From Methanomicrobiales archaeon HGW-Methanomicrobiales-6 (GTDB taxonomy: Archaea; Halobacteriota; Methanomicrobia; Methanomicrobiales; Methanoculleaceae): a DNA stretch of 44,604 nt. Under the pieces are notes generated by a model. It was given only the letters and a program-made list of their open reading frames with translations. It searched no databases and was not told the DNA's origin. The stretch covers positions 808-45,411 of the forward strand of contig PGYH01000014.1 of the NCBI GenBank assembly GCA_002839575.1, given 5' to 3'. A program made the position numbers and the translations under genes. Of the stretch, positions 34,851-44,353 are shown piece by piece; position 1 is the first letter of the stretch, and each line of letters starts with the position of its first letter.

Positions 34851-35582
34851 AGCGTCGATCGTGGCGACCCCGGCGTAATCGCCGACGGGAAGCCCGATTC
34901 CCCGCACCACGGCCGCGGGAACGCACTCGCCCGCCTCCCCCATCACCAGTTCGGCGGCGGACGCGATGCAGTCCGCAACCGCCCGCTTTGTGACCTCGAG
35001 TTCCCGGCCGAAGAGATCTCTTTTCCCGCGCTCGTCGACCACCGAGGGGATGCCCGAACACCCGATCGCGACCCCGGAGCACCCGAGGCGCATCGCATGT
35101 GTCCGGGAATCGATGACGATGACGCCGACATCGGCCCCCGACCGCTCCGCGATCGCGGCGCGTATCCGCCCGGCGGACGCGTCCGGGTCGAGGGGCAGGA
35201 GGACGAGCGACCCCTCCGGGGCGTTCGAGGCGTCGATACCCGCGTTCGGGAGGAGGGTCCCATTCTTCATGCAGAGCAGGAACCCCGGGATGCCCCCGAC
35301 GACCCGGTCGCTCTCCCGGAGCACCACCTCGACGTGGCGGGGGTCCATCTGGTATTCTTCAGCGAGCCGGAGGGCTTCTGCCGACGGCTCGACATCGGCA
35401 AGTCTCACGATCTGCCCTTCGGTGGTGGCAAGGGCTGATTCCGCAACGACTACGACGTCGCCTGTCTCGAACCCCCGGAAGGCCGAGCGTTTGACGGACG
35501 CAAGAAGGTGCGCCGCGATGTCGTCGCCGGCCCGGAGCAGGGGGGTTGCAAGGCCGTATACCGAGAACGATGGTGTCGTCAT
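34776..35582 (-). CDS. cofE: Coenzyme F420:L-glutamate ligase (CofE)
   Basis: A 268-residue CofE, which adds glutamates to F420-0 using GTP. Family marks are the VVAESALATTEGQIVRL string, DPRHVEVVLRES, NAGIDASN near the middle (substrate loop), VIVIDSRTHAMRLGCSGVAIG and DLFGRELEVTKRAVADCIASAAELVMGEA. Its ATG overlaps the stop of the dihydropteroate synthase gene as ATGA, making it the last gene of the glyA-folD-DHPS-cofE set. Its tail overlaps cofC convergently by 75 bases. Confidence 0.94.
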   Translation of the reverse strand: MTTPSFSVYGLATPLLRAGDDIAAHLLASVKRSAFRGFETGDVVVVAESALATTEGQIVRLADVEPSAEALRLAEEYQMDPRHVEVVLRESDRVVGGIPGFLLCMKNGTLLPNAGIDASNAPEGSLVLLPLDPDASAGRIRAAIAERSGADVGVIVIDSRTHAMRLGCSGVAIGCSGIPSVVDERGKRDLFGRELEVTKRAVADCIASAAELVMGEAGECVPAAVVRGIGLPVGDYAGVATIDASECLFMGVALHADPSLLVKGDRKS

Positions 35583-36391
35583 GCTTCCCCCATCTTTGCA
35601 TACACCCGCAGGAGGTCGGCGGTCTCAGCGACGTCGTGGCTCCGCACGATGGCTGCCCCCGCTGCAACAAGCATCGTCGTGAGCGCGAGCGTGCCCGCGA
35701 GCCGGTCTTCGGGCTGGCGGCCGAGCAGGTCGCCGAGGAACGTCTTCCTTGAGACCGCGACGAGCACCGGGCGGCCGAAGTCCAGGAACGAGCTAAAGTT
35801 CCTGCAGAGTTCCCAGTCGTCCTCGCTCGCCCACCCCGGCCCCCATCGTCCGATCGCAGGGTCGAGGACATACTCGTCGATCCCCAGACGTGCGCACCGG
35901 CTCACGACCATCCCGAGGGCTTTTTGGGTTGCGGCAAGGCCGACGGCGTCGCCGGGTTCCTTAAAACTCGCCATCGCGAAGACCGGGAGACCGGAATCAG
36001 CGACCGCCCGCGCGTAGCGCTCGTCGGCAAGCCCCGAGATATCGTTCACTGCATGAATATCGTGACGGAGACAGACCGCGAGCACCTCCGGGTGCCGGGT
36101 ATCCACCGAGACCGTGATCCCGGTCCCGTCGAGTTCCGAGAGCGCTGCATCCACCCGTGCCGCTTCTTCGTCGACAGAAATGGGAGGAGAGCCCGGGGCT
36201 GTGCTCCGTGCCCCGAGGTCGATCATATCGGCGCCCGCATCGCGCATCGCAAGAGCCCGGTCATGGACCCGACCGGCCGGGATGTAGGAGTCCCGGTAAA
36301 ACGACTCGGGACTGCAGTTGATGACACCCATCAGGCGAGCCGGAGCGCCGCCGCCTATCTGGAGATGGTTTACTGTACAGTGTTTCAGCAT
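35579..36391 (-). CDS. Dihydropteroate synthase family protein
   Basis: A 270-residue TIM-barrel pterin-binding protein of the DHPS family. Marks are [16 protein letters not shown] (the usual MGxxNxTPDSF loop), [33 protein letters not shown], a changed third loop ([11 protein letters not shown]), and [12 protein letters not shown] with a terminal RSHDV. These changes from bacterial FolP suggest an archaeal pterin enzyme. Its aryl substrate could be p-aminobenzoate (folate) or the ribofuranosyl derivative used for methanopterin; the sequence does not decide. It overlaps folD by seven bases and cofE by four. Confidence 0.85.
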   Translation of the reverse strand: MLKHCTVNHLQIGGGAPARLMGVINCSPESFYRDSYIPAGRVHDRALAMRDAGADMIDLGARSTAPGSPPISVDEEAARVDAALSELDGTGITVSVDTRHPEVLAVCLRHDIHAVNDISGLADERYARAVADSGLPVFAMASFKEPGDAVGLAATQKALGMVVSRCARLGIDEYVLDPAIGRWGPGWASEDDWELCRNFSSFLDFGRPVLVAVSRKTFLGDLLGRQPEDRLAGTLALTTMLVAAGAAIVRSHDVAETADLLRVYAKMGEA

Positions 36392-37218
36392 GTCCTCAAC
36401 TTGGCCGCCCTGAAGGTGTTCTCCATCAGCGTCGCGATGGTCATGGGGCCGACGCCTCCGGGGACCGGGGTTATTGCTCCGGCACGGTCTTTCACCGCCT
36501 CGAAATCGACATCACCGCAGAGTTTGCCCTGGTCATCGTAGTTGATCCCGACATCGATGACCGTCGCGCCCTCCTTCACCATCTCCGGTCCGACAAACTT
36601 CGCTCTTCCGATGGCGCTGACCAGGATGTCGGCGTTTCGCATCTCAGCCTCGAGGTTCTTCGTCTTCGAGTGGCATATGGTGACGGTTGCGTCGGCGTTC
36701 AGGAGCAGGGCGGCCATGGGCCTGCCCACATCGATGCTCCGACCGACGACGACCGCCCGCTGCCCTTCGGTCGGGATTTTGTATTCCTCGAGGATCGTCA
36801 TGATCCCCTGCGGGGTGCAGGGGGCAAAGACCGGGGTTCCGGCAAGCAGCCTGCCGAGGTTGTAGGGGTGGAACCCGTCCACGTCCTTATCCGGCGCGAC
36901 CGCGTCGATGACACGGGTGGTATCGACCCCGGAAGGAAGCGGCAGCTGGACCAGGATGCCGTTGATGTCCGGGTCGTTATTGAGGCGCGCGACCGCTTCG
37001 AGTACCCGCTCGGTGGAGGCGTCCGCCGGGAGTTCGATCCCGACCGATCCGATCCCGACTCGCTCACATGCCCGGTGCTTCATGCGGACGTACATCTGCG
37101 ATGCCGGGTCCTCGCCCACGATGACGGTTGCAAGGCGTGGGTAGAGCCCGGACTCGTCTATTCTCTCCTTGAGGAGCTCAAGCCTCTTCTCAGAGACCGC
37201 TTTGCCGTCGAGTATCAT
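36385..37218 (-). CDS. folD: Methylene-tetrahydrofolate dehydrogenase/cyclohydrolase FolD
   Basis: A 277-residue bifunctional FolD converting methylene- to formyl-tetrahydrofolate. Marks are [18 protein letters not shown] (catalytic Lys region), [57 protein letters not shown] (nucleotide loop) and the C-terminal [18 protein letters not shown]. The length is normal. It overlaps glyA upstream as ATGA and the pterin synthase downstream. Its presence suggests a tetrahydrofolate branch beside the methanopterin one. Confidence 0.96.
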   Translation of the reverse strand: MILDGKAVSEKRLELLKERIDESGLYPRLATVIVGEDPASQMYVRMKHRACERVGIGSVGIELPADASTERVLEAVARLNNDPDINGILVQLPLPSGVDTTRVIDAVAPDKDVDGFHPYNLGRLLAGTPVFAPCTPQGIMTILEEYKIPTEGQRAVVVGRSIDVGRPMAALLLNADATVTICHSKTKNLEAEMRNADILVSAIGRAKFVGPEMVKEGATVIDVGINYDDQGKLCGDVDFEAVKDRAGAITPVPGGVGPMTIATLMENTFRAAKLRTC

Positions 37219-38486
37219 GCGACTTCAGGGTAGAGGGGGTACTTGCTCGCGAGGGCAATAACCTCTTCTCTCACTTCGGTGATCGCCTTCTTCGAGGTCT
37301 TATCCTTTGCAATATCCTTGATGACCCGGGCGATCCAGTAAGCGATCTGCTTCATCTCTTCCTCTTTCATGCCGCGCGAGGTGACGGCAGGCGTGCCGAT
37401 GCGTAGCCCGCTCGTCACGAAGGGGCTGAGCTGTTCGCGGGGGATGGTGTTCTTGTTCACGGTGATCCCCGCCTCACCAAGCGCGACCTCGGCCGCAAGG
37501 CCTGTGAGGTGCTCGTGGTTTGCCGAGACCCCGGTCAGGTCGAGCAGGATAAGGTGGTTATCGGTGCCGCCGGAGACGAGGTCGAGCCCTTCCTGGCTGA
37601 GGACTTCGGCCATCGTCTGTGCGTTCCTGACGACCTGCCCGCAGTAGTCCTTATACGCGGGGGTCAGGGCTTCCTTGAAGCAGACCGCCTTTGCGGCGAT
37701 GGTGTGCATAAGCGGACCGCCCTGCATGCCCGGGAAGATGGACTTGTCGATGGCGGCCGCGTCCTCCTTGCTGCACATGATGGCACCGCCGCGGGGGCCG
37801 CGCAGGGTCTTGTGCGTCGTCGTCGTCACGATATCGACGACCCCGACCGGGGAGTTGTGGTACCCGGTCGCGCAGAGTCCGGCGATATGGGCGATGTCGG
37901 CCATGCACCGCGCACCGACGGTATCGGCGACTTCCTGGAACGCCTTGAAATCGATCTCACGCGGGTAGGCGCTCGCACCGCAGACGATCATCTGCGGTTT
38001 CACGACCCGTGCCATCTCCTCGATTGCCGCGTAGTCGAGCGTCTCGGACTCGTGATCGACGCCGTAGTGGAAGATGGAATACCAGCGTCCGGTGATGTTG
38101 ACCGGCGAACCGTGGGAGAGGTGGCCGCCCTGGGTGAGGCTCTGGCTCATGATCTTGTCCTTGTAGCCGAGGTAGGCGAAGTAGACTGCCTGGTTTGCCT
38201 GGCTCCCCGAATGCGGCTGGACGTTCGCGTGTTCGGCGCCGAAGAGTTCACACATCCGGTCGCGTGCCAGGTTCTCCACGACATCATGGAACTCGCAACC
38301 TCCGTAGTAGCGTTTACCGGGGTAGCCCTCGGCGTATTTATTGGTCATGATAGAACCCATCGCCTCGAGGACCGCAGTGCTCACGACGTTCTCGGAGGCG
38401 ATCAATTCCAACCCATTGATCTGACGCAGGCGCTCTTTCTCGATGAGGCCCGCGACTTCTGGATCGAAGTTTGCCAGACTAGACAT
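37215..38486 (-). CDS. glyA: Serine hydroxymethyltransferase
   Basis: A 423-residue GlyA, interconverting serine and glycine with transfer of a one-carbon unit to a tetrahydropterin. Marks are [19 protein letters not shown], the [19 protein letters not shown] string, [29 protein letters not shown], and the PLP lysine in [13 protein letters not shown]. The ATG at 38486 starts the glyA-folD-DHPS-cofE set. A TATA box (TATAAAAG on the minus strand, 38523-38530) lies 37-44 bases upstream. Together with serA, the window covers serine synthesis and its use as a one-carbon source. Confidence 0.97.
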   Translation of the reverse strand: MSSLANFDPEVAGLIEKERLRQINGLELIASENVVSTAVLEAMGSIMTNKYAEGYPGKRYYGGCEFHDVVENLARDRMCELFGAEHANVQPHSGSQANQAVYFAYLGYKDKIMSQSLTQGGHLSHGSPVNITGRWYSIFHYGVDHESETLDYAAIEEMARVVKPQMIVCGASAYPREIDFKAFQEVADTVGARCMADIAHIAGLCATGYHNSPVGVVDIVTTTTHKTLRGPRGGAIMCSKEDAAAIDKSIFPGMQGGPLMHTIAAKAVCFKEALTPAYKDYCGQVVRNAQTMAEVLSQEGLDLVSGGTDNHLILLDLTGVSANHEHLTGLAAEVALGEAGITVNKNTIPREQLSPFVTSGLRIGTPAVTSRGMKEEEMKQIAYWIARVIKDIAKDKTSKKAITEVREEVIALASKYPLYPEVA

Positions 38487-38522
38487 GCAGAAAAAGGTTA
38501 CTCTGGTGAGGTAATATGCTTT

Positions 38523-38530
38523 CTTTTATA
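38523..38530 (-). promoter_or_regulatory. TATA box of the glyA operon
   Basis: TATAAAAG on the minus strand lies 37-44 bases before the glyA ATG, a good archaeal distance with a short leader. The AT-rich stretch 38595-38665 beyond it probably holds the promoter of the coiled-coil gene on the plus strand (for example TAATATTATTA). Confidence 0.5.
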
Positions 38531-38676
38531 CGTGTTCGTGTATGGCAGCTGCGGATACAGTACTATCGCGTTTTCTCTCAACTGCACTCCGGATACAATG
38601 TAATATTTCTTCATTTTGGGCAATCTATAGTAATATTATTACGTAATTATTATCAAGGATTACCTTGAGGGAGATA

Positions 38677-39261
38677 ATGGCGCAAAAAGATGCGAGGATA
38701 CGGTTTCTTGAGCGAGAACTTGCGGAGCGCGAGAAAGAGGTGGAGACGATGAAAGAGTATGTACAGCCGCCCGCGTCAGGGGCGGGAGACGAGCGCCTGA
38801 GGGACCTTGAGCGGAAGGTGCGGGAGCTTGAGGCCCTGGTGAAGGGCCTGACGGAAGAGGTCCTGGATATCAAGTCCATAGCGATGAAACTCTCTCGGGA
38901 CGCGGAGGAGCGCCGGAAGAAGCCGGTGGTGGCCGCTGAGAAGAAGATCGAGACCACGCTCCAGGCAGAGCCCCGCGCCGCCGAGCCCGGGAGTTCCCCG
39001 CGTCCGGCAGAAAAGCAGCCGGACGCGCCGGAAGATGCGGAACTCGAGCTCATTATGCAGAACGACGGAACGCTGAAGCCGGAACCGAGGAGACCCTCGG
39101 AGTACATCGTCGCCAGCACCGGAACCCGGAGCGCCCCGGCAAAGGGGCGGGGGAAAGGCGGCAAGCCGTCTGAACGGAAACTCTTCGTCGAGCAGAAGAA
39201 GCGTTCGGTCGACGATGTCATACATGCTGATGAGGACGATACGGTCGACCTTGATCGATAG
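38677..39261 (+). CDS. Coiled-coil protein upstream of smc, function unknown
   Basis: A 194-residue hydrophilic protein. Residues 1-80 are a likely coiled coil (ARIRFLERELAEREKEVE, then LRDLERKVRELEALVKGLTEEV). The rest is Ala/Pro/Lys-rich and probably disordered, ending in an acidic tail (DEDDTVDLDR). ATG 38677 has GAGGGAG just upstream; an in-frame TTG at 38665 overlaps that site. It ends 17 bases before smc, so the two are likely co-transcribed, and a chromosome-organising role can be suspected from position only. No known domain is recognised. Confidence 0.75.
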   Translation: MAQKDARIRFLERELAEREKEVETMKEYVQPPASGAGDERLRDLERKVRELEALVKGLTEEVLDIKSIAMKLSRDAEERRKKPVVAAEKKIETTLQAEPRAAEPGSSPRPAEKQPDAPEDAELELIMQNDGTLKPEPRRPSEYIVASTGTRSAPAKGRGKGGKPSERKLFVEQKKRSVDDVIHADEDDTVDLDR

Positions 39262-39278
39262 TAAAGGGAGTCTCGTCC

Positions 39279-42200
39279 TTGTACATTACGCAGCTTGAGA
39301 TCGACAACTTCAAGTCTTTCGCGAGAAAGACGAAAATTCCTTTTTTTGAAGGATTCACTGTCGTCTCAGGCCCGAACGGATCCGGTAAGAGCAACATCAT
39401 CGACAGCATTCTCTTTGTCCTGGCCCTCTCGGGTGCGCGGGGGCTGCGGGCTGAGAAGCTGACTGATCTGATCAACGTCAACTCCGGGAAGAACACCGCC
39501 GAGGTGACGGTCACGTTCTCGGACGGTACGACGATCCGGCGCCGGATCAAGCGGACGGCGACGGGCTACTATAGTTACAACTATCTCAACAACCGCCTCT
39601 GCAAGCAGAGCGACGTTATCGGGTTCCTTGCAAAGATTGGGATCAAGCCGGAAGGCTACAATGTTGTGATGCAGGGTGATATTACCCGCATCATGGAGAT
39701 GAGCGATACCGAACGGCGGAAGATCATCGACGAGATAGCAGGTGTCGCCGAGTTCGACCACAAGCGCGAACAGGCGTTCTCGGAGCTTGAGGTGGTTCGG
39801 GAACGGCTCGAACGTGAGGAGATTCTCTTAAACGAACTCGTTGCGCGGCTAGATGCGCTCCAGCACGAGCGCGAGCAGGCGGTGGAGTACCGGCGGTGGC
39901 AGGACAAGCTGGAGCACCTCGGGCAATGCCGGGGGGCGGCGCTCGTTCGGAAGAAGGAACAGGAGATCGGCACCCTCCATGATCTCGCGCACGACCAGCA
40001 GGCAGCGCTCGAGCGCAACGCCGGCGAGGTTGAAGCTCTCGCAGCAAGCATCGAGGAGGCGCGCGGACGCCAGCAAGCCGTCGACGAGGAGATAAACCGC
40101 AAGAGCGGTCCCGAGTATCTCGAACTCGTCGGGAGGCTCGAAGAGGCGCGGGGCGCGATCAAACTCGGTGAGAAGACCATTGAGCGGCTGAAGGTCAGCC
40201 GTGATGAGAACCTCGAGGCGGTCCAACGTGTCTATATGGACAGCAAACGCGCCGAAGCGAAGGTTGAGGAGTGCGCGGGGCAGATCCGCAACCTCTCGAT
40301 CGACCGCGCGAACCTCGCGATGGAACTCTCGGCGCAGCGCGATCAACTCGCGGCGGTCGAGGCGCGTATCGCAAGCGAGAGCAAAGAGGTCGAGGGGATA
40401 AAGGACCAGCTCTTCGAGAGGCTGCAGGACCTCGAGAGCAAAAAAGAGCTCCGGGCGAAGATCCTCCGTGAACAGGACATCTTCATCGAGAAGAGCCGGA
40501 TGCGGACGTCGGAACGGGAACGCCTGGATGCGCGCATCCAGCAGGTCGAGGAGGAACTCGCGAACAAGCAAGCGCAGGTTGCGGACTACTCATCCTGCAT
40601 GGCCGACTGCGAGGCGCAGAAGCGCCAGATCGAGCGCGGCCTTTCTGAGGCCGAAAGCACGCTCTTTGCGCGGCGGTCGGCTCTTGACCGGCTGAAGAAG
40701 GAGATCCGGGAGAACGAGCAGAGCCTGATGCGCCTTGAGGCGCAGCAGCAGGCGCACGGCGATGCCGGCGGGAAGGCGATGGATGTCGTCCTCGGCATGG
40801 AGGGTGTCCACGGCACCGTCGCGCAGCTCGGGCGGGCGCCGCCGGAGTATGCCACCGCGCTCGACGTGGCGGCGATGGGCCGGCTCAGGTGGGTGATCGT
40901 CGATACCGATGCGGTTGCATCCGATGCGATTCGCTACTTAAAAGAGAACCGACTCGGGCGGGTCACCTTCCTGCCGCTCAACAAACTCCGGCCGCCGATC
41001 CTCTCGCCGCTCGAGGCGGACCCGGGCATCGTCGGCTACGCGGTCGACCTCCTGGAGTTCGACCCGGCGTTCGACCGCGCGTTCCGGGTCGTCTTCGGCG
41101 CGGCGGTGGTGGTGGATACCCTCGAGCGGGCGCGGCGGCTGATGGGCCGCTACAAGATGGTCACCCTGGACGGGGACTTCGTCGAGAGGAGCGGCGCCAT
41201 GACCGGCGGCTCTCAGGGAAAGAAGATCCGCGGGTTCGGGGTGGCGGTCGATGACGAGATCATGCGGGTCCGTGCGACGCTTGCCGGCCTCGAGGCGGAG
41301 GCGGGGGAGATCGAAGCATCCATCGGCCGCCTTGCCGTGGCTGCGGAGGCAAAACGGGCGGAGCGGAGCGCGGTCGACGAACAGGTTGCGCGCTACCGCA
41401 TGCTGGTTGATGAGTTCCAGAAGCGCACCGAAGTGCTCGCGGGGGAACGACAGACCCTGGGAGAGGCCCTACAGGCCCTGCTCGAGAGCGCGCAGACGGG
41501 CGGCGAGGAACTTGCGCGGCTTGAGGCCGACCTGGAGCGGACCGCCGGCGAGATCACGCGACTCTCGGCGGAGGTCGACGGTCTCAAGAAGAAACTCGAC
41601 GATACCGAGGTCCCTGCACTCACCGAGCAGTACGAGCAACTCCGTAAGGCGGTCGAGGATATCGAGCGCCGGCTCCGGAATAAGGACGCCGACATAACCG
41701 ACGCCAAACGCGAGCGGCAGCACTTTGCGAACCGTATCGAGGAACTCGCTCTCGAACGGAGCCGCCTGGAGACGAAGAACCGGGAGATCGACGGTGAGAT
41801 CACGGCTACAGGGGAACAGATCGAGGGCCAGCGCCGCCTGATCGGCGAGCTTGAAGCGCGCCAGAAGGAGTTCTCCAACGAACTTACTGGTCTGCACGAA
41901 GAGCGCGACCGGATCCTTGAGGAGATCCGGGTGCTGGACCAGCGCTCTCTCGAACTCTCGGCTGTGACGGAGCGCATCCGGATGCAGATCGATGCCCTCG
42001 ATGAGCGGGAACGCTCGCTCTTAGCGGAACTCGCGGTGCTCCGGGAGCAGGCCGGTGACGTGGAGACGGATCTCGATCTCGATGTTATCGATGTCGGGAT
42101 AGCGGAGGCCGAGCGGGCGTTGAAAAAGATCGGCGCGGTGAACATGCTCGCGATCGAGGAGTGTGACCGGGTCGCGGCACGCGTCGAGGAGAGGACCGAG

Positions 42201-42722
42201 AAGAAGGAGGTGCTCTCGCGGGAGCGGATGATGCTCCTTGAGCGGATCGAGAAGTACGAGAAGATGAAGTATGATGCCTTCATGACCGCTTTTACCGCGA
42301 TCGATGAGAATTTCCGCGACATCTTCGCGCGCCTGACCGACGGGAGCGGGAAGCTGATCCTCGATAACGAGGATAACCCGTTCTCCGGTGGCATGACGTT
42401 TGCGGTTCAGCCGCGCGACAAGAAGGTCCATCTCCTCTCTTCGCTCTCTGGAGGCGAGAAGTCGCTTACCACGCTGGCGTTCATCTTCTCCATCCAGCAG
42501 TATATGCCCGCGCCGTTCTACGCCCTCGACGAAGTGGATATGTTTCTCGATGGGAGCAACGTCGGCCGGATTGCCGGCATGATGAACGAACTCTCGGGGA
42601 ACGCGCAATCGATCATCGTCTCGCTCCGAAAACCCATGATCGAGCGCGCCGACCGCATCGTGGGCGTGACCATCCGTCCTGACAAGAGCACCTATGTGAC
42701 CGGTGTGCAGAACAATGGATGA
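39279..42722 (+). CDS. smc: Chromosome segregation protein SMC
   Basis: A 1147-residue SMC ATPase. Walker A is GPNGSGKSN (31-39). Long coiled-coil arms surround a hinge (about 505-640, with GVHGTVAQLGRAPPEYATALDVAAMG). The C-terminal head has the signature LSGGEKSLTTLAF and Walker B FYALDEVDMFLD. It forms DNA-loop-extruding dimers with the kleisin ScpA. The start is TTG 39279, with GGGAG eight bases upstream and the conserved MYITQLEIDNFKSF beginning there. The stop overlaps the scpA start by eight bases, indicating coupled translation. Confidence 0.97.
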   Translation: MYITQLEIDNFKSFARKTKIPFFEGFTVVSGPNGSGKSNIIDSILFVLALSGARGLRAEKLTDLINVNSGKNTAEVTVTFSDGTTIRRRIKRTATGYYSYNYLNNRLCKQSDVIGFLAKIGIKPEGYNVVMQGDITRIMEMSDTERRKIIDEIAGVAEFDHKREQAFSELEVVRERLEREEILLNELVARLDALQHEREQAVEYRRWQDKLEHLGQCRGAALVRKKEQEIGTLHDLAHDQQAALERNAGEVEALAASIEEARGRQQAVDEEINRKSGPEYLELVGRLEEARGAIKLGEKTIERLKVSRDENLEAVQRVYMDSKRAEAKVEECAGQIRNLSIDRANLAMELSAQRDQLAAVEARIASESKEVEGIKDQLFERLQDLESKKELRAKILREQDIFIEKSRMRTSERERLDARIQQVEEELANKQAQVADYSSCMADCEAQKRQIERGLSEAESTLFARRSALDRLKKEIRENEQSLMRLEAQQQAHGDAGGKAMDVVLGMEGVHGTVAQLGRAPPEYATALDVAAMGRLRWVIVDTDAVASDAIRYLKENRLGRVTFLPLNKLRPPILSPLEADPGIVGYAVDLLEFDPAFDRAFRVVFGAAVVVDTLERARRLMGRYKMVTLDGDFVERSGAMTGGSQGKKIRGFGVAVDDEIMRVRATLAGLEAEAGEIEASIGRLAVAAEAKRAERSAVDEQVARYRMLVDEFQKRTEVLAGERQTLGEALQALLESAQTGGEELARLEADLERTAGEITRLSAEVDGLKKKLDDTEVPALTEQYEQLRKAVEDIERRLRNKDADITDAKRERQHFANRIEELALERSRLETKNREIDGEITATGEQIEGQRRLIGELEARQKEFSNELTGLHEERDRILEEIRVLDQRSLELSAVTERIRMQIDALDERERSLLAELAVLREQAGDVETDLDLDVIDVGIAEAERALKKIGAVNMLAIEECDRVAARVEERTEKKEVLSRERMMLLERIEKYEKMKYDAFMTAFTAIDENFRDIFARLTDGSGKLILDNEDNPFSGGMTFAVQPRDKKVHLLSSLSGGEKSLTTLAFIFSIQQYMPAPFYALDEVDMFLDGSNVGRIAGMMNELSGNAQSIIVSLRKPMIERADRIVGVTIRPDKSTYVTGVQNNG

Positions 42723-43461
42723 AGAGCCTGTCGAGATCCTGGCCGGCATGGCCGAGCGGGGAGAGGTCGATCCCTGGAACATCGATATCGTGGATGTGAC
42801 GGACCGGTTCCTTGCCGAACTCGACCGGAGGAAGGAACTGGACCTGCGGGTCTCGGGGAGGACGCTCTTTTATGCTGCGTGCTTGCTGCGCCTGAAATCG
42901 GATTATCTCGATGGCTGGGATGGCGATGAGGATGAGGAGTCGTTCGCGGACGACGAAGATGAGCCGTTCGCGGATCTCGGGTTCGACTTCGAGTCGGCCG
43001 GCGATCTTGAGCCGATGGGCCGCCTGGAGCGGGAGATCCAGCGCCGCTTAGGAAGGAAGAGCCTGCGGAAACGCCCGCCGGTCACGCTCTACGAGCTCAT
43101 CAAGCAGTTGAAGACGGCGGAGAAGGAGCAGCGCCGCAAGCAGCGCAGAAGGGTGTCTGTGCCGCGCGAGCCGGATCTCGATCTCAACGCCGAAGATGTG
43201 GTGGCGGTCGCGCACGATGAGGGATACCAGAAGGCAGTCTCGGTCGTGATGGACGCATTCCGGCAGGCCACTCGGAACGGGGATGTCCTGACGCTCGGGG
43301 ACCTGTCCGGGGCTATGGGGCGGAGCCGCCGCGAGGTCTACATCCCGCTCCTGTTCCTGATGCTTGAGGGCAAACTCGCGCTCTGGCAGGATGAGTTCTT
43401 CGGCGAGATCTATATCAGCGACCGGATACCCGAGTGTGACATGGAAAAATCCTCCCAATGA
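42715..43461 (+). CDS. scpA: Segregation and condensation protein ScpA (kleisin)
   Basis: A 248-residue ScpA kleisin that closes the SMC ring. The N-terminal VEILAGMAERGEVDPWNIDIVDVTDRFL is the SMC-neck binding region. Then come SGRTLFYAACLLRLKSDYL, an acidic linker (near 65-90) and a C-terminal winged-helix region (REVYIPLLFLMLEGKLALWQDEFFGEIYI). ATG 42715 overlaps the smc stop by eight bases. No scpB follows; the next feature is the rRNA promoter region. Confidence 0.94.
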   Translation: MDEEPVEILAGMAERGEVDPWNIDIVDVTDRFLAELDRRKELDLRVSGRTLFYAACLLRLKSDYLDGWDGDEDEESFADDEDEPFADLGFDFESAGDLEPMGRLEREIQRRLGRKSLRKRPPVTLYELIKQLKTAEKEQRRKQRRRVSVPREPDLDLNAEDVVAVAHDEGYQKAVSVVMDAFRQATRNGDVLTLGDLSGAMGRSRREVYIPLLFLMLEGKLALWQDEFFGEIYISDRIPECDMEKSSQ

Positions 43462-43662
43462 CGCGCCGTCGCCGGCCGGTGAGCGCAGGGGACTTTTATC
43501 TCGTAGATTTTGCTGTTTTATTGAAAACCCCGCTGAATCTGGAGTTAACGGCATTGCGCGCATGGCAATATCCTTGCGCTTCCGGTGCCTATTGTCGCTT
43601 GATGGATGAAAATTCGCAGCATTTTCCTGGTGGAATGCTGTTTTTTGTATGGAAGTGAGGTA
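43462..43662. other. Gene-free spacer between scpA and the rRNA promoters
   Basis: No convincing gene is seen. The base composition becomes AT-rich after 43495, including CTTTTATCT near 43493 and a T run near 43641. The ORFs here lack coding character. The scpA transcript presumably ends here, though no clear terminator hairpin is visible. Confidence 0.4.
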
Positions 43663-43691
43663 AATGTATAAATACCCCTGGCGTCAACATG
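43663..43691 (+). promoter_or_regulatory. rRNA promoter P0 (outermost, weakest match)
   Basis: AATGTA, 17 bases, then AACATG. The TATA-like core is TGTATAAATA. It lies 146 bases upstream of P1 and has the same half-site spacing, but each half-site differs by one base from the consensus and no outer arms are seen. A hairpin TCCAAGC/GCTTGGA (43774-43792) follows before P1. Confidence 0.5.
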
Positions 43692-43801
43692 TAATAGTCA
43701 AGTTGGAAGCAAATTTCGTGCACAATCTCGCATTCCGATGCGGGATGGCCGACATTTCCAACGAATATGGGGGTCCAAGCCCTGTGCTTGGATCCGACGA
43801 T

Positions 43802-43846
43802 GCAGGGAAATGTTTATATGACATTGATGACAACATTGTAAGGCTG
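43802..43846 (+). promoter_or_regulatory. rRNA promoter P1
   Basis: AATGTT (43809-43814), 17 bases, AACATT (43832-43837), with TATA box TTTATATG at 43813-43820. The upstream arm GCAGGGAA resembles that of P5. A hairpin GACCCGGG/CCCGGGTC (43918-43939) follows before P2. Confidence 0.65.
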
Positions 43847-43943
43847 TGTTGTCAGGGCGCCAGGCCGTGCAGCCCGGAACGGGTGGTCTGGTCTTGCGCC
43901 CCTTCAACCGTTGTGAGGACCCGGGTATTGGCCCGGGTCTGAT

Positions 43944-43992
43944 GCGGGTGACAATGTTTATATGTCTGGAAGTTCAACATATATTCTCACGC
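43944..43992 (+). promoter_or_regulatory. rRNA promoter P2
   Basis: AATGTT (43953-43958), 17 bases, AACATA (43976-43981), with TTTATATG as TATA box. Partial outer arms GCGGGTGA and CTCACGC flank it. Only a weak hairpin (around 44054-44074) precedes P3. Confidence 0.65.
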
Positions 43993-44075
43993 GATGTATC
44001 TGTGCTCGTGTAATGCGGGCGTTCTGATACGATCGGGCCGGGGATGTATGATGGATTCCCTGCCTGGAACCTGGA

Positions 44076-44124
44076 GCGGGAACACAATGTTTATATGTGA
44101 TGAATCACAAACATTAATTCCCGC
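44076..44124 (+). promoter_or_regulatory. rRNA promoter P3
   Basis: The most symmetrical unit: outer arms GCGGGAA/TTCCCGC, middle arms AATGTT (44086-44091)/AACATT (44110-44115), and inner arms TGTGA/TCACA around TGAA. The TATA box TTTATATG (44090-44097) lies asymmetrically inside. Transcription would start near the TAATTCCCG at the right arm. A perfect ten-pair hairpin CCGGAAATTC/GAATTTCCGG follows (44181-44205). Confidence 0.7.
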
Positions 44125-44217
44125 ACGGGTGAAACGGGGTGGCCAGAACTCGATGTTCTGACCGGGCGCTGTGTTCTGGGCCGGAAATTCCGAGTGAATT
44201 TCCGGAACGGGCCTGAA

Positions 44218-44266
44218 GCGGGAACATAATGTTTATATGTGGTGAATCACAAACATTAGTTCCTGC
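44218..44266 (+). promoter_or_regulatory. rRNA promoter P4
   Basis: Nearly the same as P3: outer arms GCGGGAAC/GTTCCTGC, AATGTT (44228-44233), 18 bases, AACATT (44252-44257), with TATA box TTTATATG. A hairpin TTCAAGG/CCTTGAA (44328-44347) follows. Confidence 0.7.
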
Positions 44267-44353
44267 GCAGGTGGAGTGGTCCGGTCTGATTCGGGCCAAG
44301 TTTCCCTGTATTCAAAGGATATGAGGGTTCAAGGTTTTCGCCTTGAATCTGAT

